From: Erythrobacter tepidarius
Lineage (GTDB): Bacteria > Pseudomonadota > Alphaproteobacteria > Sphingomonadales > Sphingomonadaceae
Assembly (NCBI RefSeq): GCF_002155695.1
Contig: NZ_MUYJ01000002.1
Coordinates: 186,001-250,000 of the forward strand
DNA: 64,000 bases
Direction of reading: 5' to 3'
The position numbers were made by a program, and so were the translations under genes. Below, piece after piece: positions 54,017 through 62,840 of this stretch. Positions within the stretch are counted from its first letter, which is position 1; the number at the start of each line of letters is the position of its first letter. Under the pieces are notes generated by a model. It was not told where the DNA came from. It worked only from the letters and a program-made list of their open reading frames with translations, and did not search any database.

Positions 54017-55035
54017 GCGACACGAAGCCTTCTCGCACGGTAGTGCGCACCATCACCGATCTGGCGCGCATCGCCGGAGTTTCGCCCGGCACGGTCAGCC
54101 GCGCCCTCGCCGGCAAGAGCCTCGTCAACGCCAAGACCCGCGAGAAAATCGTGAGCCTGGCCCGCGAACACGGCTTCCGCCCCAACCAGATGGCGAGCGG
54201 GCTGCGGCGCCAGAAGACCGGGGTGATCGGGGTCGCCATCCCCTTGGGCCACGACACGCGCCAGCAGATCTCCGATACGTTCTTCATGACCCTGCTCGGC
54301 TTTCTCGCCGACGAGCTGACTGTCCACGGCTATGACCTGATGCTGCGCCGGGTGGTGCCCGAGGATGATGCCGACTGGCTCGACCGGTTCATCGGCTCGG
54401 GCATGATCGACGGGGTGATCGTGATCGGCCAATCCGACCAGTACGAACGCATCGAGGATGTCGCCGACGGCTATCTGCCGATGGTCGTATGGGGCAACCA
54501 CACCGAGGGCCAGCGCCACTGCGTCGTCGGCACCGACAACCGGCTGGGCGGCAGGCTCGCGGCCGAGCGCCTGATCGCGGCCGGGGCCACCCGCCTCGCC
54601 TTTCTCGGCGATACCGGCCCGATGGAATTCGCGGCGCGCTATGCCGGGGCGCAGGATGTGGCGGCGCGCATGGACGTGCCGCTGCTGGCCCTGCCCACCC
54701 ACCTTTCGCCCGACCATGCGGGCGAGGAGATCGCGCGCCACCTCGCCGCCCACGCCGAGGCCATAGACGGCATCTTCGCGGCCACCGACACGCTGGCGAG
54801 CCTGTGTCTCGCCGCGCTGCGCGAACGCGGGCTGGCGGTGCCGGAAGACGTCAAGCTAGTCGGCTTCGACGATTTGCCCTTTGCGCGCCAGACCGTGCCG
54901 CCGCTCACCACCATCCGTCAGGATATCGCCGCCGGCGCGCGCGGCCTCGTCCAGCTGCTGCTGCGACGGCTCGCGGGCGACGAGACCGAAAGCCTTATCC
55001 TCCCCCCGCAACTGGTGATCCGCCAGTCGGCATAG
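54013..55035 (+). CDS. LacI family repressor of sucrose genes
   Basis: The ATG overlaps the permease stop (ATGA) and gives 340 residues; an upstream extension through the permease is out-of-frame shadow. The helix-turn-helix reads TITDLARIAGVSPGTVSRAL, with hinge MASGLRR. The effector domain has VVGTDNRLGGRLAAERL and LVGFDDLPFARQTVPPLTTI. It most likely represses the receptor-GH68-fructokinase operon and its own permease operon through the palindromes at 52563 and 52588. The inducer is presumably sucrose or fructose. Confidence 0.93.
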   Translation: MSDTKPSRTVVRTITDLARIAGVSPGTVSRALAGKSLVNAKTREKIVSLAREHGFRPNQMASGLRRQKTGVIGVAIPLGHDTRQQISDTFFMTLLGFLADELTVHGYDLMLRRVVPEDDADWLDRFIGSGMIDGVIVIGQSDQYERIEDVADGYLPMVVWGNHTEGQRHCVVGTDNRLGGRLAAERLIAAGATRLAFLGDTGPMEFAARYAGAQDVAARMDVPLLALPTHLSPDHAGEEIARHLAAHAEAIDGIFAATDTLASLCLAALRERGLAVPEDVKLVGFDDLPFARQTVPPLTTIRQDIAAGARGLVQLLLRRLAGDETESLILPPQLVIRQSA

Positions 55036-55049
55036 GGGACCATGCCGGC

Positions 55050-55903
55050 CTGGCCGCGCGAGCGCCGCTTCGGCACGGATCGGCGTGAACCGCGTATCCC
55101 AGGAACCCCGCGTCTCGGTCGAGGATGAAGAGGGAGCATCGCGCCAGCTCCCGAGCGCTCCCGACGAGAGGCTGAAGCTGACCGGCATCGCCGCCATTCC
55201 CGGCAGCAGGGAAACCGGATATTCGGCCCGCGCGAGGATGATGGAGAGGCCCCGCTACGGGCGCCGCGGCGAGGACTGGCAGAGGCGCGACATTCACCCG
55301 CAAGGGCAGCCCCGCGCCATAGTTCTGGGCCAGCGCCAGCTTCAGCGCGTGCGTCTGGGTGCGCAGTGCTGTGGTGGCGCGGATCGGAATGCGGAAGCTG
55401 GCAGTGTCAGTGCCATTGCCGGCAAGCGCAACCGCCTGCCGCAGGTGGGCCATCATGTTGATCCGCCTGGCCACGATCTCCCTGCCGTCGAGCACACGCG
55501 CGCGCTGGTGCTGCACCAGGCGTTGCGCGGGATTGCCCCGGTCGCCGGCCATCGTGAGCGCGAGCGGCTATCGGCAATCGCGCGGGATGGCGCTGTCGAA
55601 GCTGACATCGATGCGCGGCCAACCCCGCACCGCATCGCCACCTGTCACCATCGCCTCGCGGGCTTCACGCAGCGCGCCGAACGGCGTCGCGTCGGTTCCC
55701 GCAGCCACCGCGTAGCGCAGGATGCGGGGCACCGGGCGGCTGTGGGGGCCGATGTCGCTGGCGGCGAACAGCGTCCCGTTGGTGCAGGAAAAGACCGTGG
55801 TCGACTGGGCCAGGGCGGGCACCGCGAGGCTTGCACTCGCGGCAAGACCGGCGAGCAGCACCGCAGCCAGACGGCGGTAACGGACAGGCGAGCAAAGGGG
55901 CAT
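55050..55903 (-). pseudogene. decayed gene for an exported protein
   Basis: From ATG 55903 a 111-residue stretch starts with a good signal peptide (LAAVLLAGLAASASLAVPALAQ) and ends at an in-frame TAG (55570-55568). The same frame continues with coding-like G/C-ending codons for about 100 more residues (AGDRGNPAQRLVQHQRARVL, IRATTALRTQTHALKLAL) to about 55260. There the coding signal moves to another frame (LSIILARAEYPVSLLPG, SFSLSSGALGSWRD). One nonsense and one frameshift, plus an end running into the LacI gene, indicate a pseudogene. The ancestral family is not recognised. A sequencing error could mimic either lesion, but not easily both. Confidence 0.6.
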
Positions 55904-56301
55904 GAAGCTTCCTGCGGCCAGAGCAGCAAACTGTCCCGAGGATTGCTTTCGGCGCAGGGGCTACGCCACCGGCGGAAAGCAACGAAGAGCCGTAAAATGA
56001 TCGGTTCCCGGCAATCCGCCGGTGAGAACCAGCCCGGCGGTCACGCCGCTGACCATGTCTCAAAGGATTGATCGAATAGCCGGGATGGCCACCATTGTCC
56101 GCGGCCGCCGCCCCCGTTGGCGCGCGGTGTTACGCGGCCAAAGCGGCATTTTGCCCATGGCAGCGGGGCGGCAATCGGCCACACCGTCATCGCCTTGCCC
56201 AAGGCCATCCCCAGCCGCCCCACTCTCGAGCGCGAGGCTGCGGAATGCGCAATGTATTCAAAGGATGCCTGTCTCGCGATCGCTGCAGAAACCGGCTTGC
56301 A
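55904..56301. other. non-coding stretch between pseudogene and TonB receptor
   Basis: About 400 bp with no supported gene; short ORFs here lack ribosome sites and coding bias. Base composition falls from GC-rich to AT-rich towards 56300, as expected of a promoter. It may hold further debris of the neighbouring decayed gene, but no frame could be followed. Confidence 0.4.
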
Positions 56302-56345
56302 TTATTGCGAGTCGTTCTTAAGATTTATTGCGAATAATTATCAGG
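56302..56345 (+). promoter_or_regulatory. two tandem Fur-like sites before TonB receptor
   Basis: TTATTGCGA occurs twice, at 56302 and 56325, each followed by an A/T-rich half (GTCGTTCTTAAG and ATAATTATCAGG). The second, TTGCGAATAATTATC, resembles Fur boxes of iron-receptor genes. The second site ends at the ribosome site (AGGAG, 56343-56347) of the receptor. The repeat is clear; its regulator is inferred. Confidence 0.45.
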
Positions 56346-56355
56346 AGCGATTATA

Positions 56356-58470
56356 ATGCGATTCCCTCTCCTTCTCACCGCCGCCCTGCTCCCCCTCGCC
56401 ACTGCCGCGCATGGACAAGAGGCCCCGCCGCCGCAGGAGGAAAGCGAAACCGCCCCGATCATCGTCACCGCCGCGCGCACTGCCCTGCCGCTCACTGCCC
56501 TCCCCCTGACCGCCGAGGTAATCGACCGCGAGACGCTCGCGCGGCAGCTCCAGATCTCGGGCTCAGTGGTCGATGCGGTCGCAGCGCTGACGCCTTCCTT
56601 CAGCCCCGCGCGCCAGAAGCTGACCGGACAGGGCGAGACCTTGCGTGGCCGCTCGCCGCTCTTCGCGATCGACGGCATCCCCCAGACGGCCCCCTTACGG
56701 GACGGATCGCGCGACGGATTCACCATCGATCCCTTCTTCATCGACCGCGTGGAGCTGATCCTCGGCTCCAACGCGCTCCAGGGCATCGGCGGCACCGGCG
56801 GGGTGATCAATCAGGTCACCGTCTCCGCCCCCGCCGACGACGGATGGAGCGCGCGTACCGTCCTCCAGGGCACCGCGGAGAGCGGCTTTCGCGATGACGG
56901 CTTCGGCGGGAAGGTGGGCGCGCTGATCGCCAACCGCTCGGGCGCCTTCGATGTCGTGGTTGGCGCGGCCTATGAGCGGCGCGGGGTGTTCCGCGACGGC
57001 GAGCAGCGCCGCATCGCGCCCGACGGCACGCAGGGCGATTTGCAAGATTCGGACAGCCTCTCCTTCTTCGCCAAGGCGGGCGTGGAGCTGGGCGGCGGCG
57101 TCAGGATCGAGGCGATGGGACAGCGCTTCCACTTGTCTGGTGACGGCGATCTTATCGCGGTCGCCGGGAACCGCGCCAACGGCCTGCCTGCGACCGGCGC
57201 CCGCGGGATGGTGCAGGGTGAGGCGCCCGAGAACCTCGCCGAAAGCCTGTCGCTGACCCTCACTGCCGATGATCTGGCCGGCGGCGCCCTGCGCGTGCGC
57301 GGATTCTGGAACCGCACCGCCGACATCTACGGCGGTGGTATCTTCGCCGACTTTCAGGACCCGGCCATCGCCCCCATCGGCACGCTGTTCGACCAGTCGC
57401 AGAACATCAGCCGTAAGTGGGGTGTGAACGCGAGCTGGGAGCGCGGCCTCGGACCTTTGAACCTTGTGGCGGGATTCGATCTGCTCACTGACCACACCGT
57501 GCAGGTACTCGCCCAGACGGGGCGCGCCTGGGTGCCGCCGACCGATTACCGCTCCATCGCCCCCTTCGGTCAGGCCAACCTCGCATTGTGGGACGGCAAG
57601 CTGCGGCTCGCCGGCGGGCTGCGCTGGGAGAATGTCGAAATCAGCATCGACGATTACCAGACCCTGTGGTTCTACGGCCCGCAACAGGTCGGCGGCGGCT
57701 CACCCAGCTTTGACCGGGTGCTGCCCAATGGCGGGATCGTGGTCGAACCGACTTCGGGCATCCGCGCCTATTTCAGCTATTCACAAGGCTACACCGTCCC
57801 CGATGTGGGCCGCATCACTCGCGCGATCCGCAGGCCCAACGTCGATCTCGACACCTTCCTCGACATTGCGCCCGTGCTCGCCGACAACCGCGAGGTGGGT
57901 GTCGAGGTGAAGCGCGGGCCGATCGACGCCAGCGCGACATACTTCTGGTCAGACAGCAACCGAGGCCAGCTGCTCGTACTGGTCGGCGACGTGTTCGAAG
58001 TGCAGCGCCAGCGGATCGAGATTAAGGGGATCGAACTCAATCTCACCACGCAAACCCCGATCCCCGGCCTGAAGATTGGCGTTGGCTATGCGCATCTCGA
58101 CGGGCGGGTCGACACCAATGGCGACGGGATCGTGAACGCCGATCTGGACGGCGCCAATATCGGCCCCGACCGGCTCAACCTGTCGGCCGATTATACCAAT
58201 GGCCCGGTGAGCCTGCGGCTGCAATCGCGCACCCATTTCGCGAAAAGATTCGACGGCGGCGATCCGCGCAACGACTTCGGCGGCTATACCCTGCTCGATG
58301 GCTCGGTCAGCCTCGCGACCAATCTCGGCATCATCACACTTGCCGCACAGAACCTGCTGGACAAGCAATATATCGACTATAACTCCGACACCCAGCGCCC
58401 CGCCGACAACCTCAGGTTCTTCGCCGGGCGCGGGCGATCGATCACCATCGGCTGGCTGGGCCAGTTCTGA
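56356..58470 (+). CDS. TonB-dependent receptor, probably siderophore-iron
   Basis: The 704-residue protein has a signal peptide (MRFPLLLTAALLPLATAAHGQ) and a TonB-box-like TAPIIVTAART. Its plug domain covers about 40-155 (LRGRSPLFAIDGIPQ, RVELILGSNALQGIGGTGGVIN). The barrel ends in RSITIGWLGQF with terminal Phe. Size, plug pattern and the late motif NLLDKQYIDYNSD match siderophore receptors. Pairing with a PepSY membrane protein (1-bp overlap) and Fur-like upstream sites support ferric-siderophore uptake. The specific siderophore cannot be told. Confidence 0.9.
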   Translation: MRFPLLLTAALLPLATAAHGQEAPPPQEESETAPIIVTAARTALPLTALPLTAEVIDRETLARQLQISGSVVDAVAALTPSFSPARQKLTGQGETLRGRSPLFAIDGIPQTAPLRDGSRDGFTIDPFFIDRVELILGSNALQGIGGTGGVINQVTVSAPADDGWSARTVLQGTAESGFRDDGFGGKVGALIANRSGAFDVVVGAAYERRGVFRDGEQRRIAPDGTQGDLQDSDSLSFFAKAGVELGGGVRIEAMGQRFHLSGDGDLIAVAGNRANGLPATGARGMVQGEAPENLAESLSLTLTADDLAGGALRVRGFWNRTADIYGGGIFADFQDPAIAPIGTLFDQSQNISRKWGVNASWERGLGPLNLVAGFDLLTDHTVQVLAQTGRAWVPPTDYRSIAPFGQANLALWDGKLRLAGGLRWENVEISIDDYQTLWFYGPQQVGGGSPSFDRVLPNGGIVVEPTSGIRAYFSYSQGYTVPDVGRITRAIRRPNVDLDTFLDIAPVLADNREVGVEVKRGPIDASATYFWSDSNRGQLLVLVGDVFEVQRQRIEIKGIELNLTTQTPIPGLKIGVGYAHLDGRVDTNGDGIVNADLDGANIGPDRLNLSADYTNGPVSLRLQSRTHFAKRFDGGDPRNDFGGYTLLDGSVSLATNLGIITLAAQNLLDKQYIDYNSDTQRPADNLRFFAGRGRSITIGWLGQF

Positions 58471-59555
58471 TGCGCGAGGGGCTGAAAATCATCCACCGCT
58501 GGCTTGGCGGGCTGGTCGGCCTCGGGCTCGCGGTGCTCGGGCTGACCGGCGCGGCGCTGGCGTGGAAGCCATGGTGGGTTGGCGTCCCGCTCGCGGGGCG
58601 CGCGCCCGCCGAGGCGGAGACTCTAGCCATCATCACCGCCGCGCAGAATCTTGGCGCGACCCATGTCACCCTCCCCTCGGCCGAGTTCGGCGTGGCGCAG
58701 GTGGGGTTTGGGCGCGGACAGGGCGGGGCCTATCTGGCGCATGACGGCACGGTGCTCGCCCGCTGGCAGAGCGCGTGGGAACGGCCCGAGACCTTCCTGT
58801 TCGATCTTCACCACCATTTGCTGATGGGCAGCACGGGCGAAGTAATTTCGGGCTGGCTGGGCATTGCTGCCGTCCTTTTCTGCATCACCGGCCTCATCCT
58901 GTGGTGGCCGACGCGCCGCACCTTCCGCCTGCGCCCGCTGCCACGGCGCTTCACCCGGCCTGCGGTGATCCTCCACCACCGCGACATCGGCGCGGTGCTG
59001 GTGCTGCCGATCCTGCTCGCGAGCATCACCGGCGCGCTGATGGTGCTGAAGCCCTTGGGGCAGGTGGTGCTCGCCCCGCTCTCTCCCGCTGCCGAGGTTG
59101 CCGCATGGCAGGCCAAGCCGCCCGCGCCCGCCACTTCCACCCCGCCCGAGTGGCCTAAAATCCTTGCCGCCGTCCGTGCGCGCTTTCCTGACGGGACGCT
59201 GCGCATGGTCATCTGGCCCAAGACCCCGGATGAAGCGGTAACGATCCGGGTGCGCCGCCCGGCCGAGTGGCATCACAATGGCCGCACCACCCTTACGCTT
59301 GCCGCCGACGGCACGGTGCTGATGGCGCGCGACGCGACCACCGCGCCGCGTGCCATACGGGCGAGCTATGCGCTCTATCCGCTCCATTCGACGCGGCTGG
59401 CGGGGAGCGCGATGGCGCTGCCGCTGCGAGCCGTGATGACGCTCGCCGGTCTTGGCCTTGGCCTGCTCGGGAGTCTGGCGGTGATCACTTTCTGGCGCAT
59501 GCAGACACCCCGCCGCAGCACGTCTGCTTTGCAGCGCGGACGCTTCGCCCGCTGA
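58470..59555 (+). CDS. PepSY-associated transmembrane protein
   Basis: The 361-residue protein starts with KIIHRWLGGLVGLGLAVLGLTG, a classical PepSY_TM opening, and has about four membrane helices (about 12-32, 127-148, 174-195, 315-338). Motifs are FDLHHHLLMG, WLGIAAVLFCITGLILWWP and HHRDIGAVLVLP, whose histidines may bind haem. Such proteins occur with TonB receptors and are thought to reduce ferric siderophores at the inner membrane (FoxB-like). Its ATG overlaps the receptor stop (TGATG). Confidence 0.88.
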   Translation: MREGLKIIHRWLGGLVGLGLAVLGLTGAALAWKPWWVGVPLAGRAPAEAETLAIITAAQNLGATHVTLPSAEFGVAQVGFGRGQGGAYLAHDGTVLARWQSAWERPETFLFDLHHHLLMGSTGEVISGWLGIAAVLFCITGLILWWPTRRTFRLRPLPRRFTRPAVILHHRDIGAVLVLPILLASITGALMVLKPLGQVVLAPLSPAAEVAAWQAKPPAPATSTPPEWPKILAAVRARFPDGTLRMVIWPKTPDEAVTIRVRRPAEWHHNGRTTLTLAADGTVLMARDATTAPRAIRASYALYPLHSTRLAGSAMALPLRAVMTLAGLGLGLLGSLAVITFWRMQTPRRSTSALQRGRFAR

Positions 59556-59725
59556 TCCTTGAGGGAAGGGCCTGGCACCTGCGCAAGGCCCATCGGCGCC
59601 GTCGCCATCCCCACCGCGCGCCTTGCCGTCACAAGGCCGAGCCGGCGATATCGCGCTGTTTGCCACCGCTCCTTTCGCAGAGGTCTCACACGCGGTCGAC
59701 GTGGTGATCGGCGGATCCCGGATCA

Positions 59726-59747
59726 GCCCGCCCCGATTGCGGCGGGC
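59726..59747. terminator. hairpin in convergent gap
   Basis: GCCCGCC (59726-59732) and GGCGGGC (59741-59747) form a 7-bp stem with an 8-nt loop between the convergent PepSY and monooxygenase genes. There is no T-tract, so termination is only suggested. The rest of the 228-bp gap shows nothing else. Confidence 0.3.
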
Positions 59748-59783
59748 GGGGTGCGACTGCGCCGCGACCCGCCGCCGCGGCGC

Positions 59784-60872
59784 TCATGTCTCCAGCGGGC
59801 CATGCTGGATATGCGGCAGGACATAGCGCGCAAAGAGATCGGCTTCCTGCATATGCGGGTAGCCGGAAAGGATAAAGGCCTCGATCCCCTCCGCCTGATA
59901 GGCGCGCAGCTTGGCGAGCACCTGATCGGGCGTGCCGACGATCGCTGCCCCGCATCCCGAGCGTGCGCGACCGATGCCGGTCCACAGGTTCTCCTCGACA
60001 AAGCCATCGCCATCTGCCGCGCTGCGCAGCTCCTGCTGGCGCTGGACGCCGTAGTTGTTGGCGTCGAGCGATTTCTCGCGGATTGCCCGGCCCGCCTCGT
60101 CATCGAGCTTCGACAACAGGCGATCGGCGTAAAGGCGCGCTTCTTCCTCCGTCTCGCGCACAATCACATGGACGCGGTAGCCGAACTTCAATTTGCGGCC
60201 ATGCCTGACGGCGCGTGCCTTGAGATCGGCGATGGTCTCACGCACCTTGTCCATCGTGTCGGGCCACATCAGGTAGACATCCGCCGCCTCTGCCGCACAT
60301 TCGCGCGCCTCGTGGCTGAGGCCGCCAAAGTAGAACGGCGGGCACTTGCCGCTGAGGGTAGTGATGCGCGGCGGATCGAGCTTGAGCTTGTAGAACTCGC
60401 CCTGAAAATCGAGGTGCTCGCCGTTGAGCAGCGTGCGCACGATTGTCATGATCTCCGTGCCGCGCCGGTAACGCGGGCCGCTCTCGATCTTCTCGCCCGG
60501 CATGTCGGAGGAGATGATGTTGACGTTGAGGCGTCCGCCGGTCCCGGAAGCATTGGGGCCGAGGATCCGGTCAAGCGTCGCGATGCGGCGCGCCAGCTGC
60601 GGCGGCCAGTCTTCGCCCATGCGGGTCGCCCACAGCAGCTTGATGCGCTTCACCTGCGTGGCGACAGCAGCGGCGAAGATCGTGGTATCGACGCCCAAGC
60701 TATAGCCCGAAGGCAGCAGGATATTGTCGAACCCGCCCTCTTCGGCGCGCAGCACGATGTTGCGACAATGCTCCCAGCTTGATTGCAGATAGGGATCGGG
60801 GACGCCAAGGAACTCGTAGTCGTCGTCACACAGTGCGGAAAACCATGCGATTTCGCATTGTTGCTGGGTCAT
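59784..60872 (-). CDS. SsuD/SmoC-like flavin-dependent sulfonate monooxygenase
   Basis: The 362-residue protein is an LLM-class monooxygenase of the SsuD group. Residues known as important in SsuD are kept: Arg and His in FGYRVHVIV, Arg in GRARSGCGAAIVG, and Tyr in LSGYPHMQEA. RRGTEIM and PFYFGGLSHEA also match. The Cys of the SsuD LLPTGRSCED region is replaced (LLPSGYSLGVD), consistent with a different substrate. In the sulfo-SMO pathway, SmoC uses FMNH2 and O2 to desulfonate sulfoquinovose to 6-oxo-glucose and sulfite. Neighbouring GH31 and aldo/keto reductase genes support that role over general alkanesulfonate use. It needs a flavin reductase, not found in the window. GAGGAA precedes the ATG. 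Confidence 0.85.
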   Translation of the reverse strand: MTQQQCEIAWFSALCDDDYEFLGVPDPYLQSSWEHCRNIVLRAEEGGFDNILLPSGYSLGVDTTIFAAAVATQVKRIKLLWATRMGEDWPPQLARRIATLDRILGPNASGTGGRLNVNIISSDMPGEKIESGPRYRRGTEIMTIVRTLLNGEHLDFQGEFYKLKLDPPRITTLSGKCPPFYFGGLSHEARECAAEAADVYLMWPDTMDKVRETIADLKARAVRHGRKLKFGYRVHVIVRETEEEARLYADRLLSKLDDEAGRAIREKSLDANNYGVQRQQELRSAADGDGFVEENLWTGIGRARSGCGAAIVGTPDQVLAKLRAYQAEGIEAFILSGYPHMQEADLFARYVLPHIQHGPLET

Positions 60873-60918
60873 TGCTGAGGTTCCTCGTCCAAGTCTCGTT
60901 TCGTTTCAGACCGCTGGA

Positions 60919-61833
60919 TCAGGGCAGCGGCACGCCCCGCGCGGCAACCAGCACCGCGTACCAGTCGGCCCGCGTCCAGCGCACCGTGAGTGCCTGCGCC
61001 CCCTCGGCGATGCGTGCGGCGTTTTGCGAACCGATGATCGGGATGATCCCGGCCGGATGCGCCATCAGCCAGCTATAGGCCGCAACGGTGCGCGAGACGC
61101 CTTGCGCCTCGGCCACCACGTCGAGCGCCGCCGCCACCGCCTTGTCGCGTGGGGTTTCCGGCGCGGCGAGACGCCCGCCGCTGAGCGGCGACCAGGCCAG
61201 CGGAGTAAGGCCGAGCATCATCGCCTGATCGAGTTCGCCGTTTTCGAAGCAATCGATCCGCAAGGGGCTGATTTCCGGCTGGGTCGTCACCAGCTTGTGC
61301 CCGAGGAAATGATTGAGCGCGGCAATCTGCGCTGGGGTGAAGTTCGAAACCCCCAGCGCCTTGATCTTGCCGCTCGCCACCGCGTCGTCGAGCACACGGG
61401 CCGTCTCCTGCGGGTGCGCGAGGATATCGGGGCGGTGGATCTGCCACAAATCGACGCTGTCCACTTTCAGCCGCCGCAGCGAAGCCTCGATCGCCTTCCT
61501 CAGGTAGTCGGCACTTTGATCATAGGGCAGCGGCGGAAGGATGCCGCCCTTGGTCGCCAGCACCATGCGGCCTCGCAGGCACGGCTCCGCCGCCAGCACC
61601 TCGCCCAGCAGCACTTCGGCATCACCGAAGCCACCGCTGCCGTCGAAGCCATAGATGTCGGCGGTGTCAAGAAAGGTGATCCCCGCATCGAGCGCGGCGT
61701 GCACCAGCTTCGCCGTATCCGCCGCGGTGCGGCCATTCTCGGCCAGACGCCACATCCCCCATGCGATGGAGGACACCTCGAAATCGCTTCGGCCAAGTCG
61801 GCGCGTGGCGGGCGGCAGGGGCAGTTCACTCAT
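60919..61833 (-). CDS. aldo/keto reductase, candidate SmoB-like 6-oxo-glucose reductase
   Basis: The 304-residue protein has the AKR tetrad: Asp and Tyr in FLDTADIYG, Lys in LATKGG and His in WQIHRPD. GVSNFTPAQI, SPLRIDCFENGELDQAM and IIPIIGSQNAARI complete the pattern. It resembles the YdhF/SmoB group (GMWR near the start, DIYG, ELDQ). In sulfo-SMO, SmoB reduces 6-oxo-glucose to glucose with NADPH. It overlaps the LacI gene stop by 4 bp and precedes the monooxygenase by 46 bp. A general aldehyde reductase remains possible. Confidence 0.85.
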   Translation of the reverse strand: MSELPLPPATRRLGRSDFEVSSIAWGMWRLAENGRTAADTAKLVHAALDAGITFLDTADIYGFDGSGGFGDAEVLLGEVLAAEPCLRGRMVLATKGGILPPLPYDQSADYLRKAIEASLRRLKVDSVDLWQIHRPDILAHPQETARVLDDAVASGKIKALGVSNFTPAQIAALNHFLGHKLVTTQPEISPLRIDCFENGELDQAMMLGLTPLAWSPLSGGRLAAPETPRDKAVAAALDVVAEAQGVSRTVAAYSWLMAHPAGIIPIIGSQNAARIAEGAQALTVRWTRADWYAVLVAARGVPLP

Positions 61834-62840
61834 TGGGGGTTCCTTTTGGGGGGAGCGACCGAAGCACGTTCGACAAGCTCATGGGGCAAGCGCTTGTGGG
61901 TAATGTCCCCGCCCGCAATCAAGATCTGGGTGGCGGTGCGCGCGAGGTCGGCCATCGGCTGGCGGATGGTGGTCAGCGGCGGCCATACGGTGCGTGCGAG
62001 CGTCGTGTCGTCGAAACCGGTCACCGACAGCTCGGCGGGAACGCTGATCCCGCGGTCATGCGCCACGGCAAGCACGCCTGCGGCCATGTCGTCGTTCGAG
62101 GCGAAGATCGCAGAGGGACGATCGGGCAGATCGAGCAACGCCTTGGCTCCGGCGACACCGCTGTCGAAATCGAATTCGCCATCAACGACAAGACCCGGCT
62201 CGAAGGGAATACCGACCCGGTCCAAGGCACGGCGATAGCCGAACAGGCGATCCTCGGAGGCCATGTGGTTGGCGTGGCCCTTGATGAAACCGATCCGGCG
62301 GTGTCCAGCATTGATCAGATGGGTGGTCATGTCATCGGCGGCCTGCGCGTCGTCCATGAATACCGACGAGGTCAGCGCGTGGTTGGTACCGGGCGAAATC
62401 CGCACGAAAGGCACGTCCATCGTTTCCAGCGCGCGCAGCACCGGGCCGCAGTCGGTGACTGGAGACGAAAGAATGATCCCGTCGACATGGGTCTCGCTGA
62501 CCAGACCACGCACCTGCTCGCCCACCCGTGGATCGGCAACGTCGACCGGCTGGGCGAGCAGGCGGATCCCCTTTTCCTGGCACACCTCCCAGCAGCCCTT
62601 CTGGATCTGGAACATGTAAAAGGGACTGTGATTGTCGTAGATCAGCGCAATCTGGTTCGACTTCGCGCCCGAAAGAATGCGTGCCGCAACCGACGGGCGG
62701 TAGTCGAGTTCGGCCATCGCCGCCTCGACCCGCGCCTTCAGCTCGGCGCTGACATAAGGGTGGCCGTTGAGCACCCGGCTGACGGTCTTGACCGCCACGC
62801 CCGCGCGGGCGGCGACATCTTTGATATTGGCGCGGCTCAT
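61830..62840 (-). CDS. LacI family regulator of sulfoquinovose-like cluster
   Basis: The 336-residue protein begins with the LacI helix-turn-helix (IKDVAARAGVAVKTVSRVLN), hinge VAARILSGAKSN and an effector domain ending in VTGFDDTTLARTVWPPLTTI. It overlaps both neighbours by 4 bp (ATGA), so it is embedded in the catabolic operon and probably autoregulated by a sugar such as sulfoquinovose. A CAAGCGCTTG palindrome lies near the end of its own coding region. Confidence 0.92.
   Translation of the reverse strand: MSRANIKDVAARAGVAVKTVSRVLNGHPYVSAELKARVEAAMAELDYRPSVAARILSGAKSNQIALIYDNHSPFYMFQIQKGCWEVCQEKGIRLLAQPVDVADPRVGEQVRGLVSETHVDGIILSSPVTDCGPVLRALETMDVPFVRISPGTNHALTSSVFMDDAQAADDMTTHLINAGHRRIGFIKGHANHMASEDRLFGYRRALDRVGIPFEPGLVVDGEFDFDSGVAGAKALLDLPDRPSAIFASNDDMAAGVLAVAHDRGISVPAELSVTGFDDTTLARTVWPPLTTIRQPMADLARTATQILIAGGDITHKRLPHELVERASVAPPKRNPQ
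61887..61896. promoter_or_regulatory. possible internal LacI operator
   Basis: CAAGCGCTTG is a perfect 10-bp palindrome with a central CG-containing core, 54 bp upstream of the aldo/keto reductase start and inside the LacI coding region. Flanks (GGGG, TGGG) are not symmetrical. It may be chance. Confidence 0.2.

Noticed and set aside
55085..56071. 328-codon plus-strand ORF after the LacI gene
   Set aside because: The minus strand has a signal peptide and better codon pattern; the plus product is Arg/His-rich with no domain.
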